A stretch of DNA of 34,969 bases from Pseudomonadota bacterium. GTDB taxonomy: Bacteria; Pseudomonadota; Alphaproteobacteria; Rhizobiales; Xanthobacteraceae. The stretch lies in the NCBI GenBank assembly GCA_023388935.1, contig JAEWFG010000352.1:1-34969 (forward strand), in the 5' to 3' direction. Below, one piece after another: positions 8,867-16,588 of this stretch. A model generated the notes under the pieces. The model ran no database searches and was not told the origin of the DNA. It was given only the letters and a program-made list of their open reading frames with translations. A program made the position numbers and the translations under genes. Position 1 is the first letter of the stretch. Each line of letters begins with the position of its first letter.

Positions 8867-10822
8867 TCACTCCGCAGCCGCAGGCGTCGTCAGGACATCG
8901 TCGATCGGCGGCGGCTCCCGGTTGGGCGCCTCGCTGGAGTCGGCCATCTTGGCCAGTTTTTCACGCGCAGCCTCCGCCTCGCGCTGCCTATTCCACATGC
9001 TGGCATAGAGGCCACCCTGCGCAAGCAGCTTGGCGTGGGTGCCGCGCTCGGCGATGCGCCCCTGGTCCAGCACGATGATCTCGTCGGCGCCGACGATGGT
9101 TGAGAGCCGGTGCGCGATTACGAGCGAGGTGCGGTTCTTGGCCACGCGGTCGAGTGCGCCCTGGATCTCGTGCTCGGTGTGAGTGTCGAGCGCCGAGGTC
9201 GCCTCATCCAGCACCAGGATCGGCGGCGCCTTCAACACGGTGCGCGCGATCGCGACGCGCTGCTTCTCGCCGCCTGACAGTTTCAGGCCGCGTTCGCCGA
9301 CCTGCGTCTCATAGCCCTTCGGCGACATGCGGATGAAATGGTCGATCTGCGCGAGGCGCGCGGCCTGCTCGACCTCGGCATCGCTGGCGTCCCAGCGGCC
9401 GTAGCGGATGTTGTAGCGGATGGTGTCGTTGAACAGCACGGTGTCCTGCGGCACCATGCCGATCGAAGCGCGCAGCGAGGCCTGCGTGACGTCGCGAATG
9501 TCCTGGCCGTCGATCAGGATCTTGCCGCCGGAGACGTCGTAGAGGCGGAACAAAAGGCGGGAGATGGTCGACTTGCCGGCGCCGGAGGGACCGACGATCG
9601 CGACCGTCTTGCCGGCCGGCACCTCGAAGCTGATGCCCTTGAGGATCGGCCGTGTCGGTTCATAGGCAAAGCGCACGTCCTCGAAACGCACGGTGCCCGC
9701 AGAGACGGCCAGCGGCTGCGCATCCGGCGCGTCCTTGATCTCGGCCTCGCGGCCCAGCACGTTGAACATCTTCTCGATGTCGATGATCGCCTGCTTGATC
9801 TCGCGATAGACCATGCCCATGAAATTCAGCGGCTGGTAAAGCTGGATCATCATGGCGTTGATCAGTACGAAATCGCCAACCGTGTTGGTCCCGTTGCGCA
9901 CGCCGATCGCGCACATCAACATGGTCGCGGTCAGGCCCAGCGTGAAGATCACAGCCTGGCCGGTGTTGAGCACGGCAAGCGAGGTATAGGTGTGGACGCT
10001 CGCCTCCTCGTAGCGCGCGACCGACTTGTCATAGCGCTGCGCCTCGCGCGTCTCGGCGCTGAAATACTTCACGGTCTCGTAGTTGAGCAGCGAGTCGATT
10101 GCCTTTGTGTTCGCCTCGGTGTCGGAATCGTTCATCTTGCGGCGGATACCGATCCGCCACTCGGTTGCGATGTAGGTGTAGTACATGTAGACCGTCACCG
10201 TGATCAGGGTCGCGACCACGTAGCGCCAGTCGAATTGCCAGAGCAGCACCGCCATCAGCAGCGAGACCTCGACGATGGTCGGGATCAGCTGGAGGATCAC
10301 CATGCGCACGATGACCTCGATGCCCTCGCGGCCGCGCTCGAGCACGCGCGTCAGGCCGCCGGTCTTGCGCTCCAGGTGAAAGCGCAGCGACAGCTCGTGC
10401 ATGTGGACGAAGGTGATGGTGGCGAGCTTGCGCACCGCATGCATTGCGACGCGCGCAAAAATGCCGTCCCGCCACTGCGTCAGCACCGCCATCAGGATGC
10501 GCATCACGCCGTAGCTCGCGGTCAGCAGCAATGGCGAGGCGATCACCCAGAGGTGCCAGTTGTCTGCCTGTACCGGGGCGGTGTTGGCGCCGGTCAGCGC
10601 GTCCGTCGCCCATTTGAAGCTGAACGGCACTGTCAGCGTGATCAGCTTGGCCGCGAGCAGCAGCACCATCGACCAGACCACGCGCATCTTCAGGTCGAAG
10701 CGGTCGCCCGGCCAGATATAGGGCCACAGATGCGCCAGCGTGCCCATCAGTGTGGCCCGCTCCAGCGATCCGCCGCCAGGATCGGGAACGTTGGCGCCGT
10801 CGAACGATTGAGGTTGGTCCAT
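8867..10822 (-). CDS. Atm1-type ABC exporter (fused permease and ATPase)
   Basis: A half-transporter of 651 residues with an N-terminal six-helix exporter domain (about 40-350) and a C-terminal nucleotide-binding domain. Visible motifs are Walker A GPSGAGKST, the signature LSGGEKQRVAIAR, Walker B ILVLDEATSALD and the H-loop in VIAHRLSTI. The membrane domain (TVPFSFKWATDALTG near the start, LNFMGMVYREIKQAIIDIEKMF near its end) resembles the Atm1/HMT1/ABCB7 group, which exports glutathione-linked or persulfide compounds and affects iron-sulfur and heavy-metal homeostasis. It works as a homodimer in the inner membrane. The ATG at 10822 is taken, not the adjacent TTG. The phospholipid genes follow it; a functional link is not shown. 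The divergent LOG gene begins 201 bases away. Confidence 0.93.
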   Translation of the reverse strand: MDQPQSFDGANVPDPGGGSLERATLMGTLAHLWPYIWPGDRFDLKMRVVWSMVLLLAAKLITLTVPFSFKWATDALTGANTAPVQADNWHLWVIASPLLLTASYGVMRILMAVLTQWRDGIFARVAMHAVRKLATITFVHMHELSLRFHLERKTGGLTRVLERGREGIEVIVRMVILQLIPTIVEVSLLMAVLLWQFDWRYVVATLITVTVYMYYTYIATEWRIGIRRKMNDSDTEANTKAIDSLLNYETVKYFSAETREAQRYDKSVARYEEASVHTYTSLAVLNTGQAVIFTLGLTATMLMCAIGVRNGTNTVGDFVLINAMMIQLYQPLNFMGMVYREIKQAIIDIEKMFNVLGREAEIKDAPDAQPLAVSAGTVRFEDVRFAYEPTRPILKGISFEVPAGKTVAIVGPSGAGKSTISRLLFRLYDVSGGKILIDGQDIRDVTQASLRASIGMVPQDTVLFNDTIRYNIRYGRWDASDAEVEQAARLAQIDHFIRMSPKGYETQVGERGLKLSGGEKQRVAIARTVLKAPPILVLDEATSALDTHTEHEIQGALDRVAKNRTSLVIAHRLSTIVGADEIIVLDQGRIAERGTHAKLLAQGGLYASMWNRQREAEAAREKLAKMADSSEAPNREPPPIDDVLTTPAAAE

Positions 10823-11023
10823 CAAGAAACCTGAAAGCCCGCCGGATGCGGGCTGAGTTACCTTTAACGATTTTCGTCCGTCATATAGAGACTTCCCGGT
10901 GCCGGCGCACCCCGCCAGATGGCGAATCTTCGATTGTTTGTCGCTATTTACCGGTAGATTTCCGGGTGTTCCAAATTAATGATTCGGCTTGACGCTTCCT
11001 CGCTGCAATGCATCATGACATCA

Positions 11024-11629
11024 ATGAGCACCATCAAAACTGTCTGTGTCTATTGCGGCTCCGGCCCCGGAACCAATCACCGCTTCACCGAAGGCGCCCA
11101 GGCGTTCGGCAAGGTCCTCGCCGAGAACAACATCCGCTTGGTCTATGGCGGCGGCTCGCTCGGCCTGATGGGCGCGGTTGCGACCTCGGTCCTCGACCAC
11201 GGCGGCACTGTTACCGGCATCATCCCCGACTTCTTGCGGATGCGCGAGAACGCGCTGACGCGCGTGCAAGAGATGATCGTGACCCCCGACATGCACGAGC
11301 GCAAGCGGCTGATGTTCGAACGCTCCGACGCCTTCGTGGCGCTGCCGGGCGGACTCGGCACGCTGGAAGAGCTGGTCGAGCAATTGACCTGGAAGCAGCT
11401 CGGCCGCCACGCCAAGCCGGTGCTGCTCGCCAACATCGACAATTTCTGGGAGCCGCTGTTCTCGCTGCTGTCGCATATGCGCCAGACGGAGTTCATCCGC
11501 GCCGGCCTCTCGGTCGATATCCTCAAGGCCGATCGCGTCGAGGAGATTCTGCCGAAGCTGAAGGCAGCCGCGGCGCAGATCGACGAGGCTGCCAAGAGCC
11601 TCGCGCCCGAAGTGGCGCGCAAGCTGTAG
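11024..11629 (+). CDS. LOG-family protein (nucleotide 5'-monophosphate phosphoribohydrolase)
   Basis: A 201-residue Rossmann-fold protein of the LOG / YvdD (TIGR00730) family. Members remove ribose 5-phosphate from cytokinin riboside monophosphates or from AMP-like nucleotides; they were earlier labelled lysine decarboxylases. Diagnostic parts are VYCGSGPG near the N-terminus, VYGGGSLGLMGAVA, and the active-site stretch LPGGLGTLEEL with the invariant PGGxGTxxE. The ATG at 11024 matches the usual MSTIKTVCVYCGSG beginning; an ATG at 11015 is in frame, and neither has a convincing Shine-Dalgarno. The gene converges on the VOC gene, with four bases between the stop codons. In a rhizobium a cytokinin-producing role is possible, but house-cleaning of nucleotides is equally compatible. 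Confidence 0.9.
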   Translation: MSTIKTVCVYCGSGPGTNHRFTEGAQAFGKVLAENNIRLVYGGGSLGLMGAVATSVLDHGGTVTGIIPDFLRMRENALTRVQEMIVTPDMHERKRLMFERSDAFVALPGGLGTLEELVEQLTWKQLGRHAKPVLLANIDNFWEPLFSLLSHMRQTEFIRAGLSVDILKADRVEEILPKLKAAAAQIDEAAKSLAPEVARKL

Positions 11630-11633
11630 CGCC

Positions 11634-12011
11634 CTACTCCGCCGGAAACGTCACCGCCTCGATCCGGTTACCGTCTGGATCGACGATGAAGGCTGCGTAG
11701 TAGCGCACGCGGTCGTGCGGGCGGATGCCCGGCGCACCATCGGATACACCGCCGGCTGCAAGTGCTGCAGCATGAAACGCATCGACCTCAGCCGTCGTCT
11801 TCGCCCGCAGGCAGATGTGCACGCCGCTTTCCGGCGGCACGCGCGGCATGCCCTCGCGCAGATTGATCCAGAACTCCGGATAAGCCTTGCCGAATCCGAT
11901 CGTCCGCGGCCGCGTGACGAGGCAGGAAAGCCCGAGGGCGGCGAGCGTTGCTTCGTAGAATGTCGCGGCGCGTTCGAGGTTGCTCACGCCGACGGAGATG
12001 TGGTCGATCAT
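11634..12011 (-). CDS. VOC (glyoxalase/bleomycin-resistance fold) protein
   Basis: A 125-residue single-module member of the vicinal oxygen chelate superfamily. The N-terminal strand-helix HISVGVSNLERAATFYEATLAALG and the C-terminal VDPDGNRIEAV are the two typical halves of the fold; His4 and the terminal Glu of the GNRIEAV strand are the likely metal ligands. Such proteins include lyases, isomerases, dioxygenases and drug-binding proteins, and nothing here indicates which. It ends four bases from the convergent LOG stop. Its start lies 13 bases from a palindromic repeat that fills the gap to cimA. Confidence 0.87.
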   Translation of the reverse strand: MIDHISVGVSNLERAATFYEATLAALGLSCLVTRPRTIGFGKAYPEFWINLREGMPRVPPESGVHICLRAKTTAEVDAFHAAALAAGGVSDGAPGIRPHDRVRYYAAFIVDPDGNRIEAVTFPAE

Positions 12012-12024
12012 GTCTTTGCCCCTC

Positions 12025-12111
12025 GTAGCCCGGATGAGCGAAGCGACATCCGGGAAAAGCTATCCGCGCGGCGCACACTGTCCCGGATATCGCTTCGCTC
12101 ATCCGGGCTAC
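12025..12111. repeat. Palindromic repeat element (REP-like) between the VOC gene and cimA
   Basis: Two 30-bp arms (12025-12054 and 12082-12111) are reverse complements with a single mismatch and enclose a 27-bp centre. The outer part reads GTAGCCCGGATGAGCGAAGC. Elements containing this GCCCGGATGAGCGAAGCGA string are familiar as intergenic repeats in Bradyrhizobium and related genomes; that statement rests on memory. It fills almost all the space between the VOC start and the cimA stop, where it could act as a transcript end for cimA. Confidence 0.8.
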
Positions 12112-12118
12112 ATCTTGC

Positions 12119-13717
12119 TTACGCCGGGGCGCCGGACTTCACGAGCTTGTAGATCACCGAATCCATCAGCGCCTGGAACGAGGCGTCGATGATGTTCGGG
12201 GACACGCCGACCGTGGTCCAGCTGTCGCCGTTCTCGTCCTCGCTCTCGATCAGCACGCGCGTGACCGCGCCGGTACCACCATTGAGGATACGCACGCGGT
12301 AATCGATCAGCTTCAGCCCCTCGATGTACTTCTGGTACTTGCCGAGGTCTTTGCGCAGGGCGACGTCGAGCGCGTTGACGGGACCGTTGCCTTCGGCGGC
12401 CGAGATCAGACGCTCGCCGGCAACGTCGACCTTCACGACCGCGAGCGCCACGGTGACGCGCTCGCCGTGCGAATTGTAGCGCTGCTCGACATTGACATCG
12501 AACTGCTCGACCTCGAAATAATGCGGCACCTTGCCGAGCGTGCGACGCGCCAAGAGATCGAACGAGGCGTTGGCGGATTCGTAGGCGTAGCCGGCCGCCT
12601 CGCGCTCCTTCAATTCCTCCACCAGCCGCGTCAGCTTCGGATCGCTCTTCTCATAGGCGATGCCGGCTCGGTCGAGCTCGGCGATGACGTTGGAGCGCCC
12701 GGCCTGGTCCGACACCAGCACCTTGCGGTGATTGCCGACCGTCTCAGGCGTCACGTGCTCATAGGTGTGCGGATCCTTCAGCACCGCGGAGGCATGGATG
12801 CCGGTCTTGGTGACGAAAGCGCTCTCGCCGACGTAAGCCGCATGCCGGTTCGGCACGCGGTTGAGCATGTCGTCGAGCGTGCGCGAGACTTTGACCAGCG
12901 TCGCCAGTTTCTCCGCAGTGACGCCGATCTCGAAGGCGTCGGCAAACTCGGCCTTCAGCTTCAAGGTCGGGATCAGCGAGCAGAGATTGGCATTGCCGCA
13001 GCGCTCGCCAAGACCGTTCAGCGTGCCCTGGATCTGTCGCGCGCCGGCGCGCACCGCAGCGAGCGAATTCGCCACCGCCTGCTCGGTGTCGTTATGGGCG
13101 TGGATGCCGATGTGATCGCCGGGGATGTGTTTTGTCACCTCGGTGACGATGGCCTCGACCTCATGGGGCATTGTACCGCCATTGGTGTCGCACAGCACCA
13201 CCCAGCGCGCGCCGGCCTCGTAGGCGGCCTTGGCGCAGGCGAGCGCAAAACTGGCGTCTTCCTTGTAGCCATCGAAAAAATGCTCGCAGTCGAGCATCAC
13301 TTCGCGACCAGCGGCCTTTGCGGCCGCGACGCTGTCACGGATCGAAGCGAGGTTCTCCTCCTTCGTCGTCTCCAGCGCGACGCGCACCTGATAGGCCGAA
13401 GACTTCGCCACGAAGCAGATCGCATCGGCCTTCGCCTCCAGGAGCCCGGCGACGCCGGGATCGTTGGAAACCGAGCGCCCTGCCCGGCGCGTCATGCCGA
13501 AAGCGGTGAAGCGCGCATGGGCGAGCTTGGGCTTGATCGCGAAAAATTCGCTGTCGAGCGGATTGGCGCCGGGATAGCCGCCCTCGACATAGTCGATGCC
13601 GAGATCATCGAGCATCGCCGCGATGACCTGCTTGTCGGTCAGCGTGAAATCGACGCCATTGGTCTGCGCGCCGTCGCGCAGCGTGGTGTCGAACAGATAG
13701 AGACGCTGCTTGCTCAT
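12119..13717 (-). CDS. cimA: Citramalate synthase
   Basis: Condenses pyruvate and acetyl-CoA to (R)-citramalate, the first step of the threonine-independent route to isoleucine. The 532-residue product begins MSKQRLYLFDTTLRDGAQTNG, with the DTTLRDG catalytic/metal motif of the DRE-TIM metallolyase family at residues 9-15, and has the metal-binding IHAHNDTEQAVANS further on. The N-terminal TIM barrel (to about 280) is followed by a linker and a LeuA-type dimerisation/allosteric domain (about 400-532). It resembles the CimA group (TIGR00977) more than 2-isopropylmalate or homocitrate synthases, because it has the GGYPGANPLDSEFF segment. The ATG at 13717 overlaps the GNAT stop codon (ATGA), showing translational coupling. 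Confidence 0.9.
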   Translation of the reverse strand: MSKQRLYLFDTTLRDGAQTNGVDFTLTDKQVIAAMLDDLGIDYVEGGYPGANPLDSEFFAIKPKLAHARFTAFGMTRRAGRSVSNDPGVAGLLEAKADAICFVAKSSAYQVRVALETTKEENLASIRDSVAAAKAAGREVMLDCEHFFDGYKEDASFALACAKAAYEAGARWVVLCDTNGGTMPHEVEAIVTEVTKHIPGDHIGIHAHNDTEQAVANSLAAVRAGARQIQGTLNGLGERCGNANLCSLIPTLKLKAEFADAFEIGVTAEKLATLVKVSRTLDDMLNRVPNRHAAYVGESAFVTKTGIHASAVLKDPHTYEHVTPETVGNHRKVLVSDQAGRSNVIAELDRAGIAYEKSDPKLTRLVEELKEREAAGYAYESANASFDLLARRTLGKVPHYFEVEQFDVNVEQRYNSHGERVTVALAVVKVDVAGERLISAAEGNGPVNALDVALRKDLGKYQKYIEGLKLIDYRVRILNGGTGAVTRVLIESEDENGDSWTTVGVSPNIIDASFQALMDSVIYKLVKSGAPA

Positions 13718-14205
13718 TGCGCTGCTCCGAGCGTCTTCTTCATGGTGGTGTTGGCGAGCCACTCGTCATTGATGGTGACGCTGTTGCGCTGCTGGGCGAT
13801 GTAGCCGCGCCTGGCGAAGAAGCCCTGCGCGGTATCGCTGGCATCGACTGTCAGGCCTGTCGCGCCACGGCCGCCGGCGAGCTTTTCCAGCGCGTCGACC
13901 AGCATGGTCGCAATGCCTTGCCCAGCCACTGCCGGATGCACATAGAGCATGCGGATATGATCGGCGCCATGCAGCGACGCGAAGCCCACGGGCGAGCCTT
14001 CGAGTGTCGCGATCAGCGTCAGGTCGGACGCGAGCCGCTTGCCGAACTCTTCGCTTTCCGCCGCCTCCATCCAGGCCTGCTGCTGCTGTTCGCTATAGTC
14101 GTCGCCGGTCAACTCCTCGATGCTGGCGGCGAAGATCGCGGCGAGCACCGGCACGTCGTCCGGCAGGAACGGCCGCAAGCCGGGCTTTGGCAAAGTCTGT
14201 CCCAT
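13714..14205 (-). CDS. GNAT-family N-acetyltransferase
   Basis: A 163-residue acyl-CoA-dependent acetyltransferase of the GNAT superfamily. The acetyl-CoA-binding motif A is visible as MLYVHPAVAGQGIATML, where QGIAT corresponds to the Q/R-x-x-G-x-G/A loop, and a later FFARRGY matches the end of the fold. The substrate is unknown. The ATG at 14205 (MGQTLPKPGLRPF) starts six bases after the stop of the 37-aa membrane protein, and its stop overlaps the cimA start by four bases, so it is embedded in the cysS-cimA run. An in-frame upstream extension to 14430 would overlap cysS and lacks family similarity. Confidence 0.85.
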   Translation of the reverse strand: MGQTLPKPGLRPFLPDDVPVLAAIFAASIEELTGDDYSEQQQQAWMEAAESEEFGKRLASDLTLIATLEGSPVGFASLHGADHIRMLYVHPAVAGQGIATMLVDALEKLAGGRGATGLTVDASDTAQGFFARRGYIAQQRNSVTINDEWLANTTMKKTLGAAQ

Positions 14206-14210
14206 CGTCG

Positions 14211-14324
14211 TCACCACATCCCATAGAGCTTGAGCACCAGCGCCACGGCGGCGCAGAGCAGCAGGATCTTCAGCGCGATGTAATAGAGCCAGTGCCGCGG
14301 GAAAGGCGTGTCGGGCCGCTTCAT
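14211..14324 (-). CDS. Small single-span membrane protein (37 aa), cysS-linked
   Basis: A short reading frame below usual annotation limits. Its ATG at 14324 overlaps the cysS stop (ATGA), and its stop ends five bases before the GNAT start. The 37 residues consist of a basic, proline-containing head (MKRPDTPFPRHWLYY) and one hydrophobic helix (about residues 15-34), ending in KLYGMW. The overlap at one end and tight spacing at the other fill the gap between two certain genes exactly, which argues for a real translated gene. The cytoplasmic-basic/helix layout fits a tail-type inner-membrane microprotein. I do not recognise a family and propose no function. Confidence 0.68.
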   Translation of the reverse strand: MKRPDTPFPRHWLYYIALKILLLCAAVALVLKLYGMW

Positions 14325-15703
14325 CGCGAGTACTCCCAGGTCGTCCCTTCCTTGGAGTCCTTGATCGCAACCCCCATCGCAGCGAGCTGATCGCGGATCC
14401 GGTCGGACTCCCTAAAGTCCTTGCGCGCACGCGCGGCCGTCCGCTCCAAGATCAGGCGTTCGACTTCCTTGGCATCGGCCCCGCTCGCCTGCTGCTTGCG
14501 ACCTTCCCATTGCGCGGCGCTCTCGGAGAGGAAGCCGAGCAGACGCAATGAGCCCGCCAAGCCGCTCACGTCGCTGTTACGCAGACCGTGCAACGCGGCA
14601 ATCGCCAGGGACGTGTTGAGGTCGTCAAGCAGCGGCTCGACCACGGACGCGGCCGGCTGGCCGGGCTCGACATCGGCCGCGACGCGATACCAGTCGTCGA
14701 GCGTCCTGGCGCTCTCCTCCAGCGACTTCATGGTCCAGTCGATCGGCGAGCGGTAGTGCGTCTTGAGCATGTTCAGGCGCAGCGCCTCACCCGGCCAATC
14801 CGCGAGCAATTCGTGGATGGTGATGAAGTTGCCGAGCGACTTCGACATCTTCTCGCTTTCGACCTGCAGGAAGCCGTTGTGCATCCAGTAGTTCGCCATG
14901 CGCTGCTGGTGGAAGGCGCAGCAGGTCTGCGCGACCTCGTTCTCGTGATGCGGAAACACGAGATCGATGCCGCCGCCATGGATGTCGAAATGCTCGCCGA
15001 GATGCTTCCAGGCCATGGCGGAGCACTCGATGTGCCAGCCCGGGCGCCCTTGCGCGGCAATGCCGGCCGGCGACGGCCATGACGGCTCGCCCGGCTTGGA
15101 CGGCTTCCACAGCACGAAGTCGGTCGCGTCGCGCTTGTAGGGCGCGACGTCGACACGGGCGCCGGCGATCATCTCGTCCAGCGACCGCTTCGACAGCGCG
15201 CCATAGCGCGGCAGCGTGGAGTTGGCCGCGTTCATCGCCTGCGGCGAGAACAGCACGTGGTCCTCGGCGACATAGGCAAAGCCGCCGGCGACCAGCTTTT
15301 CGATGATCTCGCGCATCTCGCCAATGTGCTCGGTCGCACGCGGCTCGACGCTCGGCCGAAGCGCACGGAGCGCATCGACATCGGCGTGAAACTGTTTTCC
15401 CGTCTGCTCGGTGACCTTGCGGATCGCCTCGTTCAGCGGCAAGCCCGGGAAATCCCGCGCGGCGCGGTCGTTGATCTTGTCGTCGACGTCGGTGATGTTG
15501 CGGACATATTTGACGTGCGCCTCGCCATAAAGGTGGCGGAGCAGGCGAAACAGCACGTCGAACACGATCACCGGCCGCGCATTTCCGATATGGGCGAAGT
15601 CATAGACGGTCGGTCCGCAGACATACATGCCGACGTTCCGCGCATCGAGCGGCTCAAACCGCCGCTTGTCCCTCATCAGCGTATCGTAAAGGCGCAATTC
15701 CAT
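14321..15703 (-). CDS. cysS: Cysteinyl-tRNA synthetase
   Basis: Class I aminoacyl-tRNA synthetase charging tRNA-Cys; 460 residues, typical bacterial length. The zinc-binding and substrate-recognition residues are C29 (in VCGPTVYD), C227 (WHIECSAM), H252 and E254 (FPHHENEVAQ). The HIGH-equivalent HIGN is at 38-41 and KMSKS at 285-289. The ATG at 15703 gives the normal MELRLYDTL start; a longer frame to 15760 runs into an inverted repeat. The Shine-Dalgarno is weak. A 74-bp inverted repeat begins only 17 bases upstream of the start codon. The gene heads a coupled run with the 37-aa membrane protein, GNAT and cimA. Confidence 0.97.
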   Translation of the reverse strand: MELRLYDTLMRDKRRFEPLDARNVGMYVCGPTVYDFAHIGNARPVIVFDVLFRLLRHLYGEAHVKYVRNITDVDDKINDRAARDFPGLPLNEAIRKVTEQTGKQFHADVDALRALRPSVEPRATEHIGEMREIIEKLVAGGFAYVAEDHVLFSPQAMNAANSTLPRYGALSKRSLDEMIAGARVDVAPYKRDATDFVLWKPSKPGEPSWPSPAGIAAQGRPGWHIECSAMAWKHLGEHFDIHGGGIDLVFPHHENEVAQTCCAFHQQRMANYWMHNGFLQVESEKMSKSLGNFITIHELLADWPGEALRLNMLKTHYRSPIDWTMKSLEESARTLDDWYRVAADVEPGQPAASVVEPLLDDLNTSLAIAALHGLRNSDVSGLAGSLRLLGFLSESAAQWEGRKQQASGADAKEVERLILERTAARARKDFRESDRIRDQLAAMGVAIKDSKEGTTWEYSR

Positions 15704-15719
15704 ATGGATACCCGTCGTG

Positions 15720-15793
15720 GTGCCGAATGCGATTTGAAGTTCCTGCAGCGATAGCAGCAAGCTCGATCAGGAACTTCAAATCGCAGGCGGCAC
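15720..15793. repeat. Inverted repeat 1 in the cysS leader (26-bp arms, 22-bp loop)
   Basis: Arms 15720-15745 and 15768-15793 are complementary over 26 positions with two mismatches; the inner 18 bp (15728-15745 / 15768-15785) are perfect. It lies 17 bases upstream of the cysS ATG, so any leader transcript starting beyond it would fold a long stem next to the start codon. No U-tract follows on the cysS strand. Confidence 0.85.
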
Positions 15794-15810
15794 AAACCCT
15801 TTATTTCTTG

Positions 15811-15883
15811 GCAACGGTCCGGTTCTCGCATTCGCAAACCCATTCGCCGCGAGAACATGCGAATGCGAGAACCGGACCGTTGC
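15811..15883. repeat. Inverted repeat 2 in the cysS leader (perfect 26-bp arms, 21-bp loop)
   Basis: Arms 15811-15836 and 15858-15883 are perfectly complementary over 26 bp, with GCAACGGTCCGG at the outer end. It lies 17 bases beyond inverted repeat 1 and has almost the same geometry (73 versus 74 bp). The two share a short CGAATGCGA string but are otherwise different in sequence. Confidence 0.9.
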
Positions 15884-16155
15884 GCGGCCGGGCGTCCGAG
15901 GCTCTCAATGCTTTTGAGAAAAGACGGCTCCAGCCAGCGAATCGCTAGCTCGTAATCTCGCGGCAAATGGTGCAAATGGCGAGGAGACCGTTCATGCGGG
16001 AACATATGGGCCACGAAGGCCCCTTGCGTCAAGAGAGCCGCGAAAAAGCCGCCTTGTCTCCGCAAGGCGCGGCCGCCCCGCCTTGATCGTTCATCATCCT
16101 TAACCTTTTGAGTTTATTCGGATGCCGGCGGTTCCCCCAGCCCCCGGTGCTACCC

Positions 16156-16458
16156 ATGCGATCCCTGTTCGCGCTCGTCTTTGGCTCCATCGTCGCGGCA
16201 TCCAGCGCCTGCGCCGAGACCCGCGTCTTCATCATCGCCAACCAGGCGGACGGCTATGGTGTCGACCAGTGCCTGGCCAGGGGCGACAAGTGTGGCGCGC
16301 AGGTCGCACGCACGTATTGCCAGTCACGGGACTATGCCCAGGCCTCGGCCTACCGCCGGGTCGATCCCGACGAAATTACCGGCTCTGTCCCCAAAACCGG
16401 CGCAAACTGCTCCCACGGCCATTGCGACGAATATGTCGCAATCACCTGCCAGCGCTGA
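16156..16458 (+). CDS. Small exported six-cysteine protein
   Basis: A 100-residue protein with a clear Sec signal peptide (MRSLFALVFGSIVAASSACA, cleavage likely after A20), leaving a mature chain of about 80 residues beginning ETRVFIIANQ. The mature part has six cysteines, at QC, KC, YC, NC, HC and TC, enough for three disulfides, which fits a periplasmic or secreted location. The ATG at 16156 is chosen because the signal peptide starts there; the frame stays open upstream without an ATG. I do not recognise a named family; similar small proteins occur in Bradyrhizobium as hypotheticals. The exported DUF2865 gene follows 130 bases later on the same strand. Confidence 0.72.
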   Translation: MRSLFALVFGSIVAASSACAETRVFIIANQADGYGVDQCLARGDKCGAQVARTYCQSRDYAQASAYRRVDPDEITGSVPKTGANCSHGHCDEYVAITCQR

Positions 16459-16588
16459 ATTCGCTCGGAACTGGCGCAGCTTAGGCCCGATCTTTGGTAC
16501 CGAAACGACGTGACGATGCCGCAGGAAGCGGCTATGGGAGGGCGCGCTTCGGCCACCCAACGTCACATTGGGCCGTGACCTCGCTAGA

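Larger units (their letters stand above)
15704..16155. other. Non-coding interval upstream of cysS
   Basis: 452 bases between the divergent cysS and the small exported-protein gene. It holds two large inverted repeats (listed separately) close to cysS and then about 270 bases with no recognisable feature. Frames running through the repeats show no family resemblance. Promoters for both flanking genes should lie here but I cannot place them. Confidence 0.6.

Noticed and set aside
9338..10834. Plus-strand frame of about 500 codons opposite the ABC exporter
   Set aside because: Antisense shadow; the opposite strand carries complete Walker and signature motifs, and this frame is low-complexity His/Asp/Arg sequence.
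10985..11020. TTGACG (10988) as a -35 element for the LOG gene
   Set aside because: The matching -10 would fall on the start codon region, implying a leaderless message; not supported by a clear TATAAT-like hexamer.
15676..16065. Minus-strand frame of 129 codons upstream of cysS
   Set aside because: It runs through both inverted repeats and lacks family character or a convincing start.
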